Part shown: positions 1 through 6,949 of the stretch, in pieces | Layout: the number at the start of each line of letters is the position of its first letter | Numbering within the stretch: position 1 is the first letter of the stretch | DNA from: an uncultured Actinomycetes bacterium | GTDB lineage: Bacteria; Actinomycetota; Thermoleophilia; Gaiellales; Gaiellaceae | NCBI GenBank assembly: GCA_903930195.1 | Contig: CAIYXH010000199.1 | Span: 1-14,181 of the forward strand | DNA: 14,181 bases | Reading direction: 5' to 3' | The notes under the pieces: model-generated | What the model saw: only the letters and a program-made list of their open reading frames with translations | The model's database searches: none | What the model was told of the DNA's origin: nothing | Made by a program: the position numbers and the translations under genes

Positions 1-210
1 GGCCCGCTCCACGACGCCGCCGAGGTGTCGCGCGCCGGCGTGCCGACGGTGATGGTCTTCGTCCAGAGCCTGCGCGGGCTCTCGCACACCCCGCTCGAGG
101 ACACGCTGCCCGCGCATCTCGAGCTCTCCGTCGCGGCGCTCGACCGCCTCGCGACGAAGACGCTCGCCTGGTTGTCGGAGGGTCAGACCTCAGGTCTGAC
201 CCAGGCCTAG
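1..210 (+). CDS. M20-family Zn amidohydrolase, C-terminal fragment (carbamoylase / allantoate amidohydrolase type)
   Basis: Only the last 69 residues lie in the window; the gene enters from the left edge in frame 1. The fragment begins GPLHDAAE, which resembles the metal-binding GxxHDA motif of the HyuC/AllC branch of M20 peptidases. It continues PTVMVFVQS and GLSHTPLED, matching the family's 'MIFVPS..G.SHsPeE' C-terminal block. Known members hydrolyse N-carbamoyl amino acids, N-carbamoyl-beta-alanine or allantoate in the cytoplasm, releasing CO2 and ammonia. The substrate cannot be told from this fragment. The last codons, encoding GQTSGLTQA, coincide with a perfect palindrome at 180-202, so the C-terminus may have been extended by a repeat insertion. 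The TAG stop overlaps the stop of the convergent membrane-protein gene in a shared CTAG. Confidence 0.8.
   Translation, partial: GPLHDAAEVSRAGVPTVMVFVQSLRGLSHTPLEDTLPAHLELSVAALDRLATKTLAWLSEGQTSGLTQA
180..202. repeat. Palindromic repeat, GGTCAGACC family, copy 1
   Basis: The arms GGGTCAGACC (180-189) and GGTCTGACCC (193-202) are perfect reverse complements around the 3-base loop TCA. The hairpin lies inside the last codons of the amidohydrolase gene, eight bases before its stop, and just past the stop of the convergent gene. A degraded relative occurs at 14079-14099. It could act as a bidirectional terminator or be a REP-type element; there is no T-tract on either side. Confidence 0.75.
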
Positions 211-647
211 AACAGCCGCACGAGCAGCGCGCCCGCGATCAGCAGCCCCACGCCGGCGACGCGCGCGGGCGAGGTGTCGTGCTTCGCGGTGCCGAGCCAG
301 CCGAAGCGGTCCATCAGGACGCTCATCACGAGCTGCGCCGCGACGACGATCCCGAAGAACGCGGCCGAGCCGATTCGCGGCGCGACGACGACCGCGGCCG
401 TGACGTAGACGACTCCGAGCGCACCGCCGATCCAGGCCCACCAGGGCGCACTGCCGGCCCGCTCGCCGCCACTCCCGCGGTAGGCGATCAGGATGATCGC
501 GAGGAGCACGAGCATCCCGACCGAGAACGAGACGAACGACGCCCGCACGGGTCCGCCGACGAAGTGGGCGAGCCGCGTGTTGACGCCCGCCTGCAACGGC
601 AGGAAGGCGCCCGAGGCGATCGCGACGAGGACGAGGAGCGCGGCCAC
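207..647 (-). CDS. Small DMT-type membrane transporter, DUF606/YdcZ-like
   Basis: This 146-residue, strongly hydrophobic protein has about five membrane segments, near residues 2-22, 34-55, 69-89, 94-113 and 129-145. The N-terminal pattern GAFLPLQAGVNTRL, with an Asn in the first helix, and the later AAFFGIVVAAQLVMSVLMDRFGW are typical of DUF606 proteins, a branch of the drug/metabolite transporter superfamily related to small multidrug-resistance proteins. The substrate is unknown. I chose the GTG at 647 because it starts exactly at the first helix. An ATG at 704 would add 19 residues of non-membrane sequence and run into the divergent oxidoreductase gene. No clear Shine-Dalgarno precedes the GTG. 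The gene converges on the amidohydrolase and shares CTAG stop bases with it. Confidence 0.8.
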   Translation of the reverse strand: MAALLVLVAIASGAFLPLQAGVNTRLAHFVGGPVRASFVSFSVGMLVLLAIILIAYRGSGGERAGSAPWWAWIGGALGVVYVTAAVVVAPRIGSAAFFGIVVAAQLVMSVLMDRFGWLGTAKHDTSPARVAGVGLLIAGALLVRLF

Positions 648-656
648 GTCGTCAGG

Positions 657-691
657 GTGACAGAGCCAGACGACGTCGCTAGTCTCCGCCC
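657..691 (+). promoter_or_regulatory. Candidate promoter for a leaderless oxidoreductase mRNA
   Basis: A GTGACA box at 657-662 (five of six with TTGACA) is followed after 17 bases by TAGTCT at 680-685, an actinobacterial TAnnnT -10 form. The expected transcription start, about seven bases beyond, is the A of the ATG at 692. No Shine-Dalgarno precedes that ATG, which fits leaderless translation. Prediction from sequence only. Confidence 0.5.
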
Positions 692-1708
692 ATGGCGATC
701 TCATTCGGCGTCACCGTCCTCCCGGATCCGCCGTACACGCGCTTTCTCGAGCTGATCGAGCTCGCCGAGCGTCAGGGCTTCGGCTACGGCTGGACCTACG
801 ACTCGCACATCCTCTGGCACGAGTCGACGCCGCTCCTCGCGCTTGCCGCCGACCGCACCTCGACGATGAAGCTCGGGCACTTCGTCACGAACCCCGGCAC
901 GCGCGACCCGACGGTGCTCGCGAGCATGTACGCGACGCTCCAGGTGATGTCGCAGGGCCGGATGGTGATGGGCATCGGGCGCGGCGACTCCGCGCGGCGC
1001 GTGATCGGGCTCGAGCCGGTGAAGATGGCGCAGTTCGAGCAGGACTGCGCGATGATCAAGGAGTTGATGAACGGCCGCGAGGTCGAGTGGAACGAGAAGA
1101 CGCTGAAGCTCGAGTGGGCGCTGCCCGACGCCGAGCTGCCGCTCTACGTCGCCGGGTACGGGCCGAAGGCGCTGGCCGTCGGCGGCCGGGTCTCGGACGG
1201 GATCATCATCCAGCTCGCCGACCCGGTGATCATCGAGTGGATCATGGCCACGGCCCGCAAGGCAGCCGAGGAGGCCGGTCGCGACCCGGATGCGCTCGAG
1301 TGCATCGTCGGCGCGCCGTCGAAGGTCTCCGACGATCTCGCGAACTGCCGCGACGAGGTGCGCTGGTTCCCGGCGATGGTCTCGAACCACGTGATGGATC
1401 TCGTCGAGCTTTACGGCTACGACTCCGACATCCCGTCGGAGCTCACCGACTTCGTCAAGGCCCGCAAGTTCTACGACTACAAGGATCACTCGCGGGTCGG
1501 TGCCGCCCACGGCGAGTTCGTCACCGACGAGATCTGCGATCGCTTCACCGTGATCGGCTCGGTCGCCCAGTGCACCGAGAAGCTGCGCGCGCTCGAGGCG
1601 GTCGGCGTGAACCAGTTCAACCTGTACCTCATGACCGACGGACAGGAAGAGGTGCTCGAGGCGTACGGCTCGAGCATCATCCCGCAGTTCGCCGGCACTA
1701 CGGCCTGA
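692..1708 (+). CDS. LLM-class F420-dependent oxidoreductase, TIGR03842-like
   Basis: The 338-residue protein belongs to the bacterial luciferase-like (LLM) TIM-barrel superfamily, whose actinobacterial members use F420 or flavin for hydride transfer. Visible blocks are the N-terminal VTVLPDPPYTRFLELIELAE strand-helix, GHFVTNPGTRDPTVLAS (62-78), MGIGRGDS (93-100), and LYVAGYGPKALAVGG (151-165), a late-barrel block common in these enzymes. The inserted region around 225-280 and the overall length fit the CPS_4043/TIGR03842 subgroup; that subgroup call is from memory of its sequence pattern. The substrate is unknown. An amidohydrolase of the carbamoylase class lies just upstream, which could hint at pyrimidine or hydantoin metabolism. 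The stop overlaps the convergent sigma-partner gene by 11 bases. A leaderless promoter fits the ATG at 692. Confidence 0.85.
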   Translation: MAISFGVTVLPDPPYTRFLELIELAERQGFGYGWTYDSHILWHESTPLLALAADRTSTMKLGHFVTNPGTRDPTVLASMYATLQVMSQGRMVMGIGRGDSARRVIGLEPVKMAQFEQDCAMIKELMNGREVEWNEKTLKLEWALPDAELPLYVAGYGPKALAVGGRVSDGIIIQLADPVIIEWIMATARKAAEEAGRDPDALECIVGAPSKVSDDLANCRDEVRWFPAMVSNHVMDLVELYGYDSDIPSELTDFVKARKFYDYKDHSRVGAAHGEFVTDEICDRFTVIGSVAQCTEKLRALEAVGVNQFNLYLMTDGQEEVLEAYGSSIIPQFAGTTA

Positions 1709-2954
1709 GCGACGCGAGGTTCACATGCGCGACGCGCCGCCCGGCGGCGTTGTAGGCGAGGAGCGTGAACGGTCCGCCCTTCGGAAGTCGTCCAGACGAC
1801 TCGCTCGTCGGGCCGATCTGGACAAAGAAATACCCTCCGCCGAACGTCACGGGGGTCGATCCGGCGTCGGAGCGGAGCACGAGGCGGACGATGCCCGCCG
1901 TCGGGTCGACGGATCCGCTGATACTGAATGCATACCGGGGCACGTGGTCGACATGGAAGACTCCGGCGTCGAGCTCGACCTCGAGCGTCTGCTGCTTCCC
2001 GCGCGCGGGATCCGTCGCCCGACAGTTGCCGACCTCGCGGCGCTCGCTTGCGTTGGGCCCGGTGACCGGAGCGGGGAAGGCACAGCGTCTCCCGCCGGTC
2101 GAAACCGGGGCCTCCCAGAAGGCGATCGTCTGGCCTGCTTTCCAGATGGAGAAGCTGTTGATGAGCGTGACGTCGAAGAGCTTCTCGGCCCGGCGTAGCA
2201 GCAGCGTCGGGAGCGGCGCAAGTTGCTGTGGAGCGCAGGCGATGCGGGTCGGTGCGCGGAAGAAGTCGAGCTCGGCGCCGGAGTCCGCCACTCGGGGATC
2301 GTTCGGTGGGATGCCCCAGCTCAGGCAGCCCGTGGCGAGGGTCGTTCCGGATGTGGAGAGAAGCTTCGCGCGATTTGCGGTGTCGGCGAGCCCTGCCCAC
2401 CGAGTCGTGGGGATCTCGAAGATGAAGAATCCGCCGTTTGCGAGCTGCACGGTGAATGGGCCGAGGTCGATCGCGCCAACAGAGCGTTCCGTGAACCGTC
2501 CGTAGACGATCCATGCCGGCCCTCCCTCGCGTCCGGCCGGCACCGCAACGGAGAGGATGACGTCGTGCGCGGCCGCGTCGTCGCTCGTAACGCTGGAGAT
2601 GCATTGGTCACCGAGGTCACCGCGCCCCTTCCAGGCAGGGATGAGGCAGTAACCCCCGTCGTCCAGCGGCGCTGCGACGAGCGCGGCCCGCTGTGCGGCT
2701 GCGACGGTGCGAGCCCGGTTCACGAGGAGCTTTGCGTGCAGGGGTTCCGCCGCGAGTGAGGCCACGGCGGCCGGATCGACCGGTGCGCTCCCACTCTGCC
2801 ACCACGGGACCTTCCCGGCAGCGGCAAGCGCGCCACTCGCGATGACAAGGGTCGCGAGCGTCGTCACGATGCCGATGCGCTGCCGCCGGCGACGACGGTG
2901 GTCTCGGTTGACGGCTGCGCGAAGTTGCTCGAGGAGGTGGGAGTCTACGGTCAA
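1698..2954 (-). CDS. Single-pass membrane protein coupled to an ECF sigma factor, function unknown
   Basis: This 418-residue protein has a short basic N-terminus (residues 1-26, including RDHRRRRRQR), one membrane helix (about 27-46) and a large outside domain. The TTG at 2954 is the nearest usable start; it overlaps the sigma-factor stop as TTGA, so translation is probably coupled. The frame is open further upstream to 3344, but that part overlaps the sigma gene. The position suggests an anti-sigma or signal-input protein, but the 26-residue cytoplasmic part is too short for a normal anti-sigma domain and has no HxxxCxxC zinc-binding motif. The outside region has six cysteines (about 103, 118, 210, 240, 291, 311), suiting disulfides. 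Residues near 100-212 and 288-412 look like two copies of a beta-rich unit. No family recognised. Confidence 0.7.
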   Translation of the reverse strand: MTVDSHLLEQLRAAVNRDHRRRRRQRIGIVTTLATLVIASGALAAAGKVPWWQSGSAPVDPAAVASLAAEPLHAKLLVNRARTVAAAQRAALVAAPLDDGGYCLIPAWKGRGDLGDQCISSVTSDDAAAHDVILSVAVPAGREGGPAWIVYGRFTERSVGAIDLGPFTVQLANGGFFIFEIPTTRWAGLADTANRAKLLSTSGTTLATGCLSWGIPPNDPRVADSGAELDFFRAPTRIACAPQQLAPLPTLLLRRAEKLFDVTLINSFSIWKAGQTIAFWEAPVSTGGRRCAFPAPVTGPNASERREVGNCRATDPARGKQQTLEVELDAGVFHVDHVPRYAFSISGSVDPTAGIVRLVLRSDAGSTPVTFGGGYFFVQIGPTSESSGRLPKGGPFTLLAYNAAGRRVAHVNLASLRP

Positions 2955-3499
2955 CGTTCGCTCGTCTCGGTCTGCCTGCGCAACGACTTCAGGGCGCGAT
3001 GCACGCGGGTTCGCGCGGTGACGGGGCTGATCTCGAGACGCTCGGCGATCTCGGCGTAGTCGAGCTCCTCGACGACGCGTAGCTCCAGTGCGTTGCGCTG
3101 ATCGTCGGAAAGCTCGGCGACGAGGGGTGCGAGCACGGCGAAGTCCGAGGACGCGTCGACGCGATCCTCGGCTTCGCCGAACGCGGAGAGCTCTGAGCCG
3201 AGCGGGAGTCCCAATCGCCTTCGCGCTCTCGTTTCGATGGCTCCCCGCCGTCGTCCGTCGCGGACGAGGTTCCGCGCGATTCCGTGGAGCCACGCCCCGG
3301 CCGACCCGTCGCCCGGGTCGCGAAAGCGGCGGCGGGCAAGCCACGCGCGAGCGAATGTCTCTGCGAGGAGATCGTCTGTCGCGTCGCCGGCTTCATGGCG
3401 TAGCCAGGTGCGCAAGGACGACGCATGTCGCTCGCAGACCTCAACGAAGGCGTCGGGTCTTCGGCGCGACTCGCGGAGGAGCTCACTGTCTGTTGCCAT
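2951..3499 (-). CDS. ECF-type RNA polymerase sigma factor
   Basis: The 182-residue product is a compact sigma-70 family member with only regions 2 and 4. Region 2 spans about residues 8-80 (DAFVEVCERHASSL, then DDLLAETFARAW, then GAWLHGIARNLVRD, the conserved end of region 2). Region 4 spans about 125-175 (LSDDQRNALELRVVEELDYA, then the helix-turn-helix EIAERLEISPVTARTRVHRA). It should direct RNA polymerase to a dedicated set of promoters. I chose the ATG at 3499 because MATDSELLRESRRRPDAF is where homologous ECF proteins usually begin. An in-frame ATG at 3559, preceded by a weak GGGA, would add 20 lysine/arginine-rich residues and remains possible. The downstream membrane protein starts within the stop codon. 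Confidence 0.88.
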   Translation of the reverse strand: MATDSELLRESRRRPDAFVEVCERHASSLRTWLRHEAGDATDDLLAETFARAWLARRRFRDPGDGSAGAWLHGIARNLVRDGRRRGAIETRARRRLGLPLGSELSAFGEAEDRVDASSDFAVLAPLVAELSDDQRNALELRVVEELDYAEIAERLEISPVTARTRVHRALKSLRRQTETSER

Positions 3500-3579
3500 C
3501 ACCTGTTCATCGCGCGGGCGGCCTTTCTTGTTCCCATTCTCACCGTGGGCCGAGGTCATTTCGATCCCGTGACGATTTC

Positions 3580-3596
3580 GAGACGGGTGCCGTCTC
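3580..3596. promoter_or_regulatory. Inverted repeat between the divergent sigma-factor and ABC-transporter genes
   Basis: GAGACGG (3580-3586) and CCGTCTC (3590-3596) are perfect 7-base arms around GTG. The site lies between the divergent sigma-factor and ABC ATPase starts, so it may be an operator for one or both. If the sigma factor starts at 3559 instead of 3499, the site lies 21 bases upstream of it. No regulator can be assigned. Confidence 0.4.
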
Positions 3597-3651
3597 AGGG
3601 GTCGCTCAGGGTCTCCCCCGATTCCGCGATCCGATTAGGGTCGCTAAGGTC
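3597..3651. repeat. Imperfect direct repeat upstream of the ABC ATPase
   Basis: AGGGGTCGCTCAGGGTC (3597-3613) recurs as AGGGTCGCTAAGGTC (3637-3651), about 39 bases apart, immediately before the ATG at 3658. The second copy contains TAAGGT at 3645-3650, which could be read as a -10 box for a leaderless start or, through AAGG, as a weak Shine-Dalgarno. A paired binding site is possible; chance similarity in GC-rich DNA is not excluded. Confidence 0.4.
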
Positions 3652-3657
3652 GAGCCC

Positions 3658-4404
3658 ATGAACTCAGCCAACACAGTTGTGAGCGCAACGGACGTGACGC
3701 GCGTCTACGGCTCCGGTGACACGGTGGTCGAAGCCCTTCGCGGCATCTCGCTCGAGGTCGACCCCGGCAAGCTCACCGCCGTCATGGGGCCGTCCGGCTC
3801 CGGCAAGTCGACCTTCATGCACATCCTCGCCGGCCTCGACAAGCCGACGAGCGGTTCGGTGAAGATCGCCGGCAAAGAGATCACGACGATGAGCGACAAC
3901 GAGCTGACGCTGCTCCGCCGCGAGCACATCGGCTTCGTCTTCCAGTTCTACAACCTGCTGCCGATGCTGACCGCGGAGGAGAACGTCAAGCTCCCGCTGA
4001 CCGTCGCCGGCAAGGATGTCGACCAGGGCTGGTACGACGAGCTGATCGAGAAGGTCGGTCTCACGAAGCGGATGAAGCACCGGCCGACGCAGCTCTCCGG
4101 CGGCCAGCAGCAGCGCGTCGCCGTGGCGCGCTCGCTCGTCTCGCGGCCGACCGTGATCTTCGCCGACGAGCCGACCGGCAACCTCGACTCCCGCTCGAGC
4201 GGGGAGATCCTCACGCTCCTCCGCGACGCCTGCTCGACGTACGGGCAGACGATCGTGATGGTCACCCACGATCCGCGCGCCGCCGCGATCGCCGACCGGA
4301 TCCTCTACATCGCGGATGGCAAGATCGTGCTCGACCAGCCCGGTGCTACGGCCGCAGAGGTGCTCGAGACGATGAACCGGCTCGACGCGCTCGCCGCGTC
4401 ATGA
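3658..4404 (+). CDS. ABC transporter ATP-binding protein, MacB/LolD type
   Basis: The 248-residue protein is a complete ABC ATPase: Walker A GPSGSGKST at 44-52, Q-loop Gln at 96 in FVFQFYNLLP, signature LSGGQQQRVAVARSL at 146-160, Walker B VIFADEP at 166-172 followed by TGNLDSRSSGE, and the switch His at 204 in MVTHDP. The QFYNLLP and EPTGNLD wording is characteristic of the MacB/LolD/FtsE group, which powers FtsX-fold permeases acting by mechanotransmission rather than by carrying solute through a channel. The ATG at 3658 was chosen because the family N-terminus (VSATDVTRVYGSGDTVVEALRGI) begins right after it; the open frame upstream overlaps the sigma gene. The stop overlaps the permease start as ATGA, so the two form one transport complex. 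Confidence 0.95.
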   Translation: MNSANTVVSATDVTRVYGSGDTVVEALRGISLEVDPGKLTAVMGPSGSGKSTFMHILAGLDKPTSGSVKIAGKEITTMSDNELTLLRREHIGFVFQFYNLLPMLTAEENVKLPLTVAGKDVDQGWYDELIEKVGLTKRMKHRPTQLSGGQQQRVAVARSLVSRPTVIFADEPTGNLDSRSSGEILTLLRDACSTYGQTIVMVTHDPRAAAIADRILYIADGKIVLDQPGATAAEVLETMNRLDALAAS

Positions 4405-6947
4405 TCCGGATCTCGATCAAGGATCTGCTCGGCCGCAAGCTGCGGCTCGCGCTGACGTCCCTCGCGATCGTCATGGGCGTCGCGATGGTCAGCGGCACGT
4501 TCATCCTGACCGACACGATCAACGCCGCGTTCACGCAGATCTTCAGCACGGCGTACTCGAACTCCGACGCCGTCGTCACGGGCAAGGAGGAGTTCGGCGG
4601 CTCGACGAACGCGCCGTCGTTCTCCCAGACGACGCTCACGAAGATCAAGGCGCTGCCCCAGGTGGCAGACGCGACCGGTGGGATCAGCGACACCGCGCAG
4701 TACGTCAAGGCGAACGGCAAGGTGCTGTCGACCGGCGGGGCGCCGGGTCTCGCCTTCGGCGTCGACGTCGCCGACCGGCGCTTCAGCTCCGTCGCGCTGA
4801 CCTCGGGCCAGTGGCCGACGGGCGCGGACGATGTCGCCGTCGACCAGACGACCGCGAGCACGCTGCACCTGACCCCCGGCAGCGCCGTGAAGCTCGTTCC
4901 CGACGGCCGGCCCGCGAGCGCCTTCAAGGTCTCCGGCATCGTCAAGTTCGGCAACTCGACGTCGCTCGGAGGCGCAACGCTTGCGATCTTCGACCTCTCG
5001 ACCGCGCAGCAGCTCTTCCACAAGCAGGGGCAGCTCGACGAGATCGACGCGGACGCGGCGACCGGGACGAGCTCCCAGCAGCTGATCGACGCGATCCAAG
5101 GAGTCCTGCCGGCCCACACGCAGGTGCTCACCGGAACCGAGGAGGCGAAGCAGCAGTCCGACGACGTCGAGAACGGCATCTCGTTCTTGCGCTACTTCCT
5201 GCTCGCGTTCGGCGGCATCGCGCTCTTCGTCGGCGCGTTCGTGATCGCGAACACGCTCTCGATCACGGTCGCGCAGCGGACGCGCGAGTTCGCGACGCTC
5301 CGCTCGATGGGGGCGAGCGGGAGCCAGATCCGCCGGGTGGTCGTCGTCGAGGGCCTCGTGACGGGCTTCGTTGCCTCGGTCATCGGCCTGTTCGTGGGCT
5401 ACGGCCTCGCGGCTGGACTCCGTGCGCTCTTCGAGGCGTCGGGCGCGAAGCTCCCGAGCGCCGGTCTCGTGTTCGCGTCGCGGACCGTGATCTTCTCGCT
5501 CGTCCTCGGCACCGTCGTCACCGTCCTCGCGAGCTTGCGGCCGGCGGTGCGCGCGACCCGCGTTCCGCCGATCGCCGCGGTGCGCGAGGGCTCGATCCTG
5601 CCGCCGTCGCGCTTTGCCCGCTTCGGGCCGGCCGCATCGATCGGCGTCTGCGTGGTCGCGATCGCGCTCGTGGTCTACGGCGCCTTCGGCCACGGCGGCA
5701 CCGGGCCCCGCCTGCTCGGTCTCGGCGTCGGCGTGCTGCTCCTCTTCGTCGGCGTCGCGATGGTCGCGCCGATGCTCGTCCGGCCGCTCGCGTCCGTGCT
5801 CGGCTGGCCTGCATCCCGAGCCGGCGGCGTGGCGGGCACGCTCGCTCGCGCGAACTCGATGCGGAACCCCGGCCGCACTGCCTCCACCGCCGCCGCGCTG
5901 ATGATCGGGCTCACGCTGGTGACGATCATCGCCGTGCTCGCCTCGGGGCTGCGCGCCTCGTTCGAGGATGCGTTCAACACGGAGTTCGACGCGGACTACG
6001 CGCTCACGTCACAGAACGGGTTCATCCCGACGTCGGCAGCCTCGGCGACCGCGCTGCGTGCGTCCGGCGTCGCGTCGCTCGTCGTGGGCGTCCGGGCCGG
6101 TGACGGCGCCGCGTACGGGAAGACCCTCACGGTCACGGCCGTCGATCCTCATGCCTCGACCGTGCTGCACCTCAAGTGGACGCAGGGCGGCGACGCCGAC
6201 CTCGACAGTCTCGGTGCGTCGGGGGCGGTCGTCGACAAGGGCTACGCGAAGGATCATGCGCTCACGCTCGGGTCGCCGATCCGGATGGAGACCCCGGCCG
6301 GGAAGTTCCTCGACCTGAACGTCAAGGCGATCTTCGATCCCCCGAACGGCGGCTCGCCGCTCGGCACGATCACGATCTCGACCGCGAGGTTCGACGCGAG
6401 CTACACGGACCCGCAGAACGTCTTCACCTTCGTCGACATCCCCGGCGGCGTGACCGATGCCAACACGGCCAAGCTAAACCACGTCCTCGCCGGCTACCCC
6501 GACGCGAAGATCCAGACCGGCAAGGAGTTCGTCAAGAGCCAGGAGGACCAGATCAACAGCTTCCTGATCCTGCTCTACATCCTGCTCGCGCTCTCGATCG
6601 TCGTCAGCCTCTTCGGCATCGTCAACACCCTGATCCTGACCGTGTTCGAGCGGACGCGCGAGATCGGCATGCTGCGCGCCGTCGGCATGACGCGGCGGCA
6701 GACACGGCGGATGATCCGCCAGGAGGCGATCGTCACGGCCCTGATCGGGGCGGCGCTCGGGATCCCGCTCGGGATGGTGCTCGCGGCGCTCTTCGGCAAG
6801 GCGATCGGCGGCGTGCCGTTCAAGGTGCCGGTCGGGTCCGTCGTGATCTTCGTGATCGCGGCGATCATCGTCGGCCTCCTCGCGGCGATCTTCCCGGCCC
6901 GGCGCGCAGCGAAGCTGAACGTGCTCGAAGCGCTGCAGTACGAGTAG
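4401..6947 (+). CDS. ABC transporter permease with two FtsX domains and MacB-like extracellular regions
   Basis: The 848-residue protein pairs with the ATPase just upstream. About ten membrane helices are visible: one near residues 18-36, three near 262-286, 312-340 and 362-382 (first FtsX domain), two near 411-430 and 438-460, one near 493-517, and three near 721-746, 775-798 and 811-833 (second FtsX domain). Large soluble regions at about 40-260 and 518-720 resemble MacB periplasmic core domains and should face outside the cell. Each FtsX domain has the usual coupling motif after its first helix: TREFATLRSMGAS and TREIGMLRAVGMT. The layout (4+6 with two external domains) is that of large Gram-positive FtsX permeases linked to lipoprotein, peptide or antimicrobial handling; the cargo is unknown. 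Translation starts within the ATPase stop (ATGA). Confidence 0.93.
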   Translation: MIRISIKDLLGRKLRLALTSLAIVMGVAMVSGTFILTDTINAAFTQIFSTAYSNSDAVVTGKEEFGGSTNAPSFSQTTLTKIKALPQVADATGGISDTAQYVKANGKVLSTGGAPGLAFGVDVADRRFSSVALTSGQWPTGADDVAVDQTTASTLHLTPGSAVKLVPDGRPASAFKVSGIVKFGNSTSLGGATLAIFDLSTAQQLFHKQGQLDEIDADAATGTSSQQLIDAIQGVLPAHTQVLTGTEEAKQQSDDVENGISFLRYFLLAFGGIALFVGAFVIANTLSITVAQRTREFATLRSMGASGSQIRRVVVVEGLVTGFVASVIGLFVGYGLAAGLRALFEASGAKLPSAGLVFASRTVIFSLVLGTVVTVLASLRPAVRATRVPPIAAVREGSILPPSRFARFGPAASIGVCVVAIALVVYGAFGHGGTGPRLLGLGVGVLLLFVGVAMVAPMLVRPLASVLGWPASRAGGVAGTLARANSMRNPGRTASTAAALMIGLTLVTIIAVLASGLRASFEDAFNTEFDADYALTSQNGFIPTSAASATALRASGVASLVVGVRAGDGAAYGKTLTVTAVDPHASTVLHLKWTQGGDADLDSLGASGAVVDKGYAKDHALTLGSPIRMETPAGKFLDLNVKAIFDPPNGGSPLGTITISTARFDASYTDPQNVFTFVDIPGGVTDANTAKLNHVLAGYPDAKIQTGKEFVKSQEDQINSFLILLYILLALSIVVSLFGIVNTLILTVFERTREIGMLRAVGMTRRQTRRMIRQEAIVTALIGAALGIPLGMVLAALFGKAIGGVPFKVPVGSVVIFVIAAIIVGLLAAIFPARRAAKLNVLEALQYE

Positions 6948-6949
6948 CG

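Noticed and set aside
2955..3344. Upstream extension of the sigma-partner frame, giving a 548-residue protein
   Set aside because: The extra part lies entirely inside the sigma-factor gene in another frame, is arginine-rich and low in complexity, and the TTGA junction gives a better start.
3088..3657. Upstream extension of the ABC ATPase frame, giving 438 residues
   Set aside because: It overlaps the sigma gene antisense, is arginine-rich, and the family N-terminus starts at 3658.
4305..5693. Long open frame antisense to the ABC permease
   Set aside because: Its product is a repetitive Arg/Asp/Glu-rich string without domains, typical of the antisense of GC-rich coding DNA.
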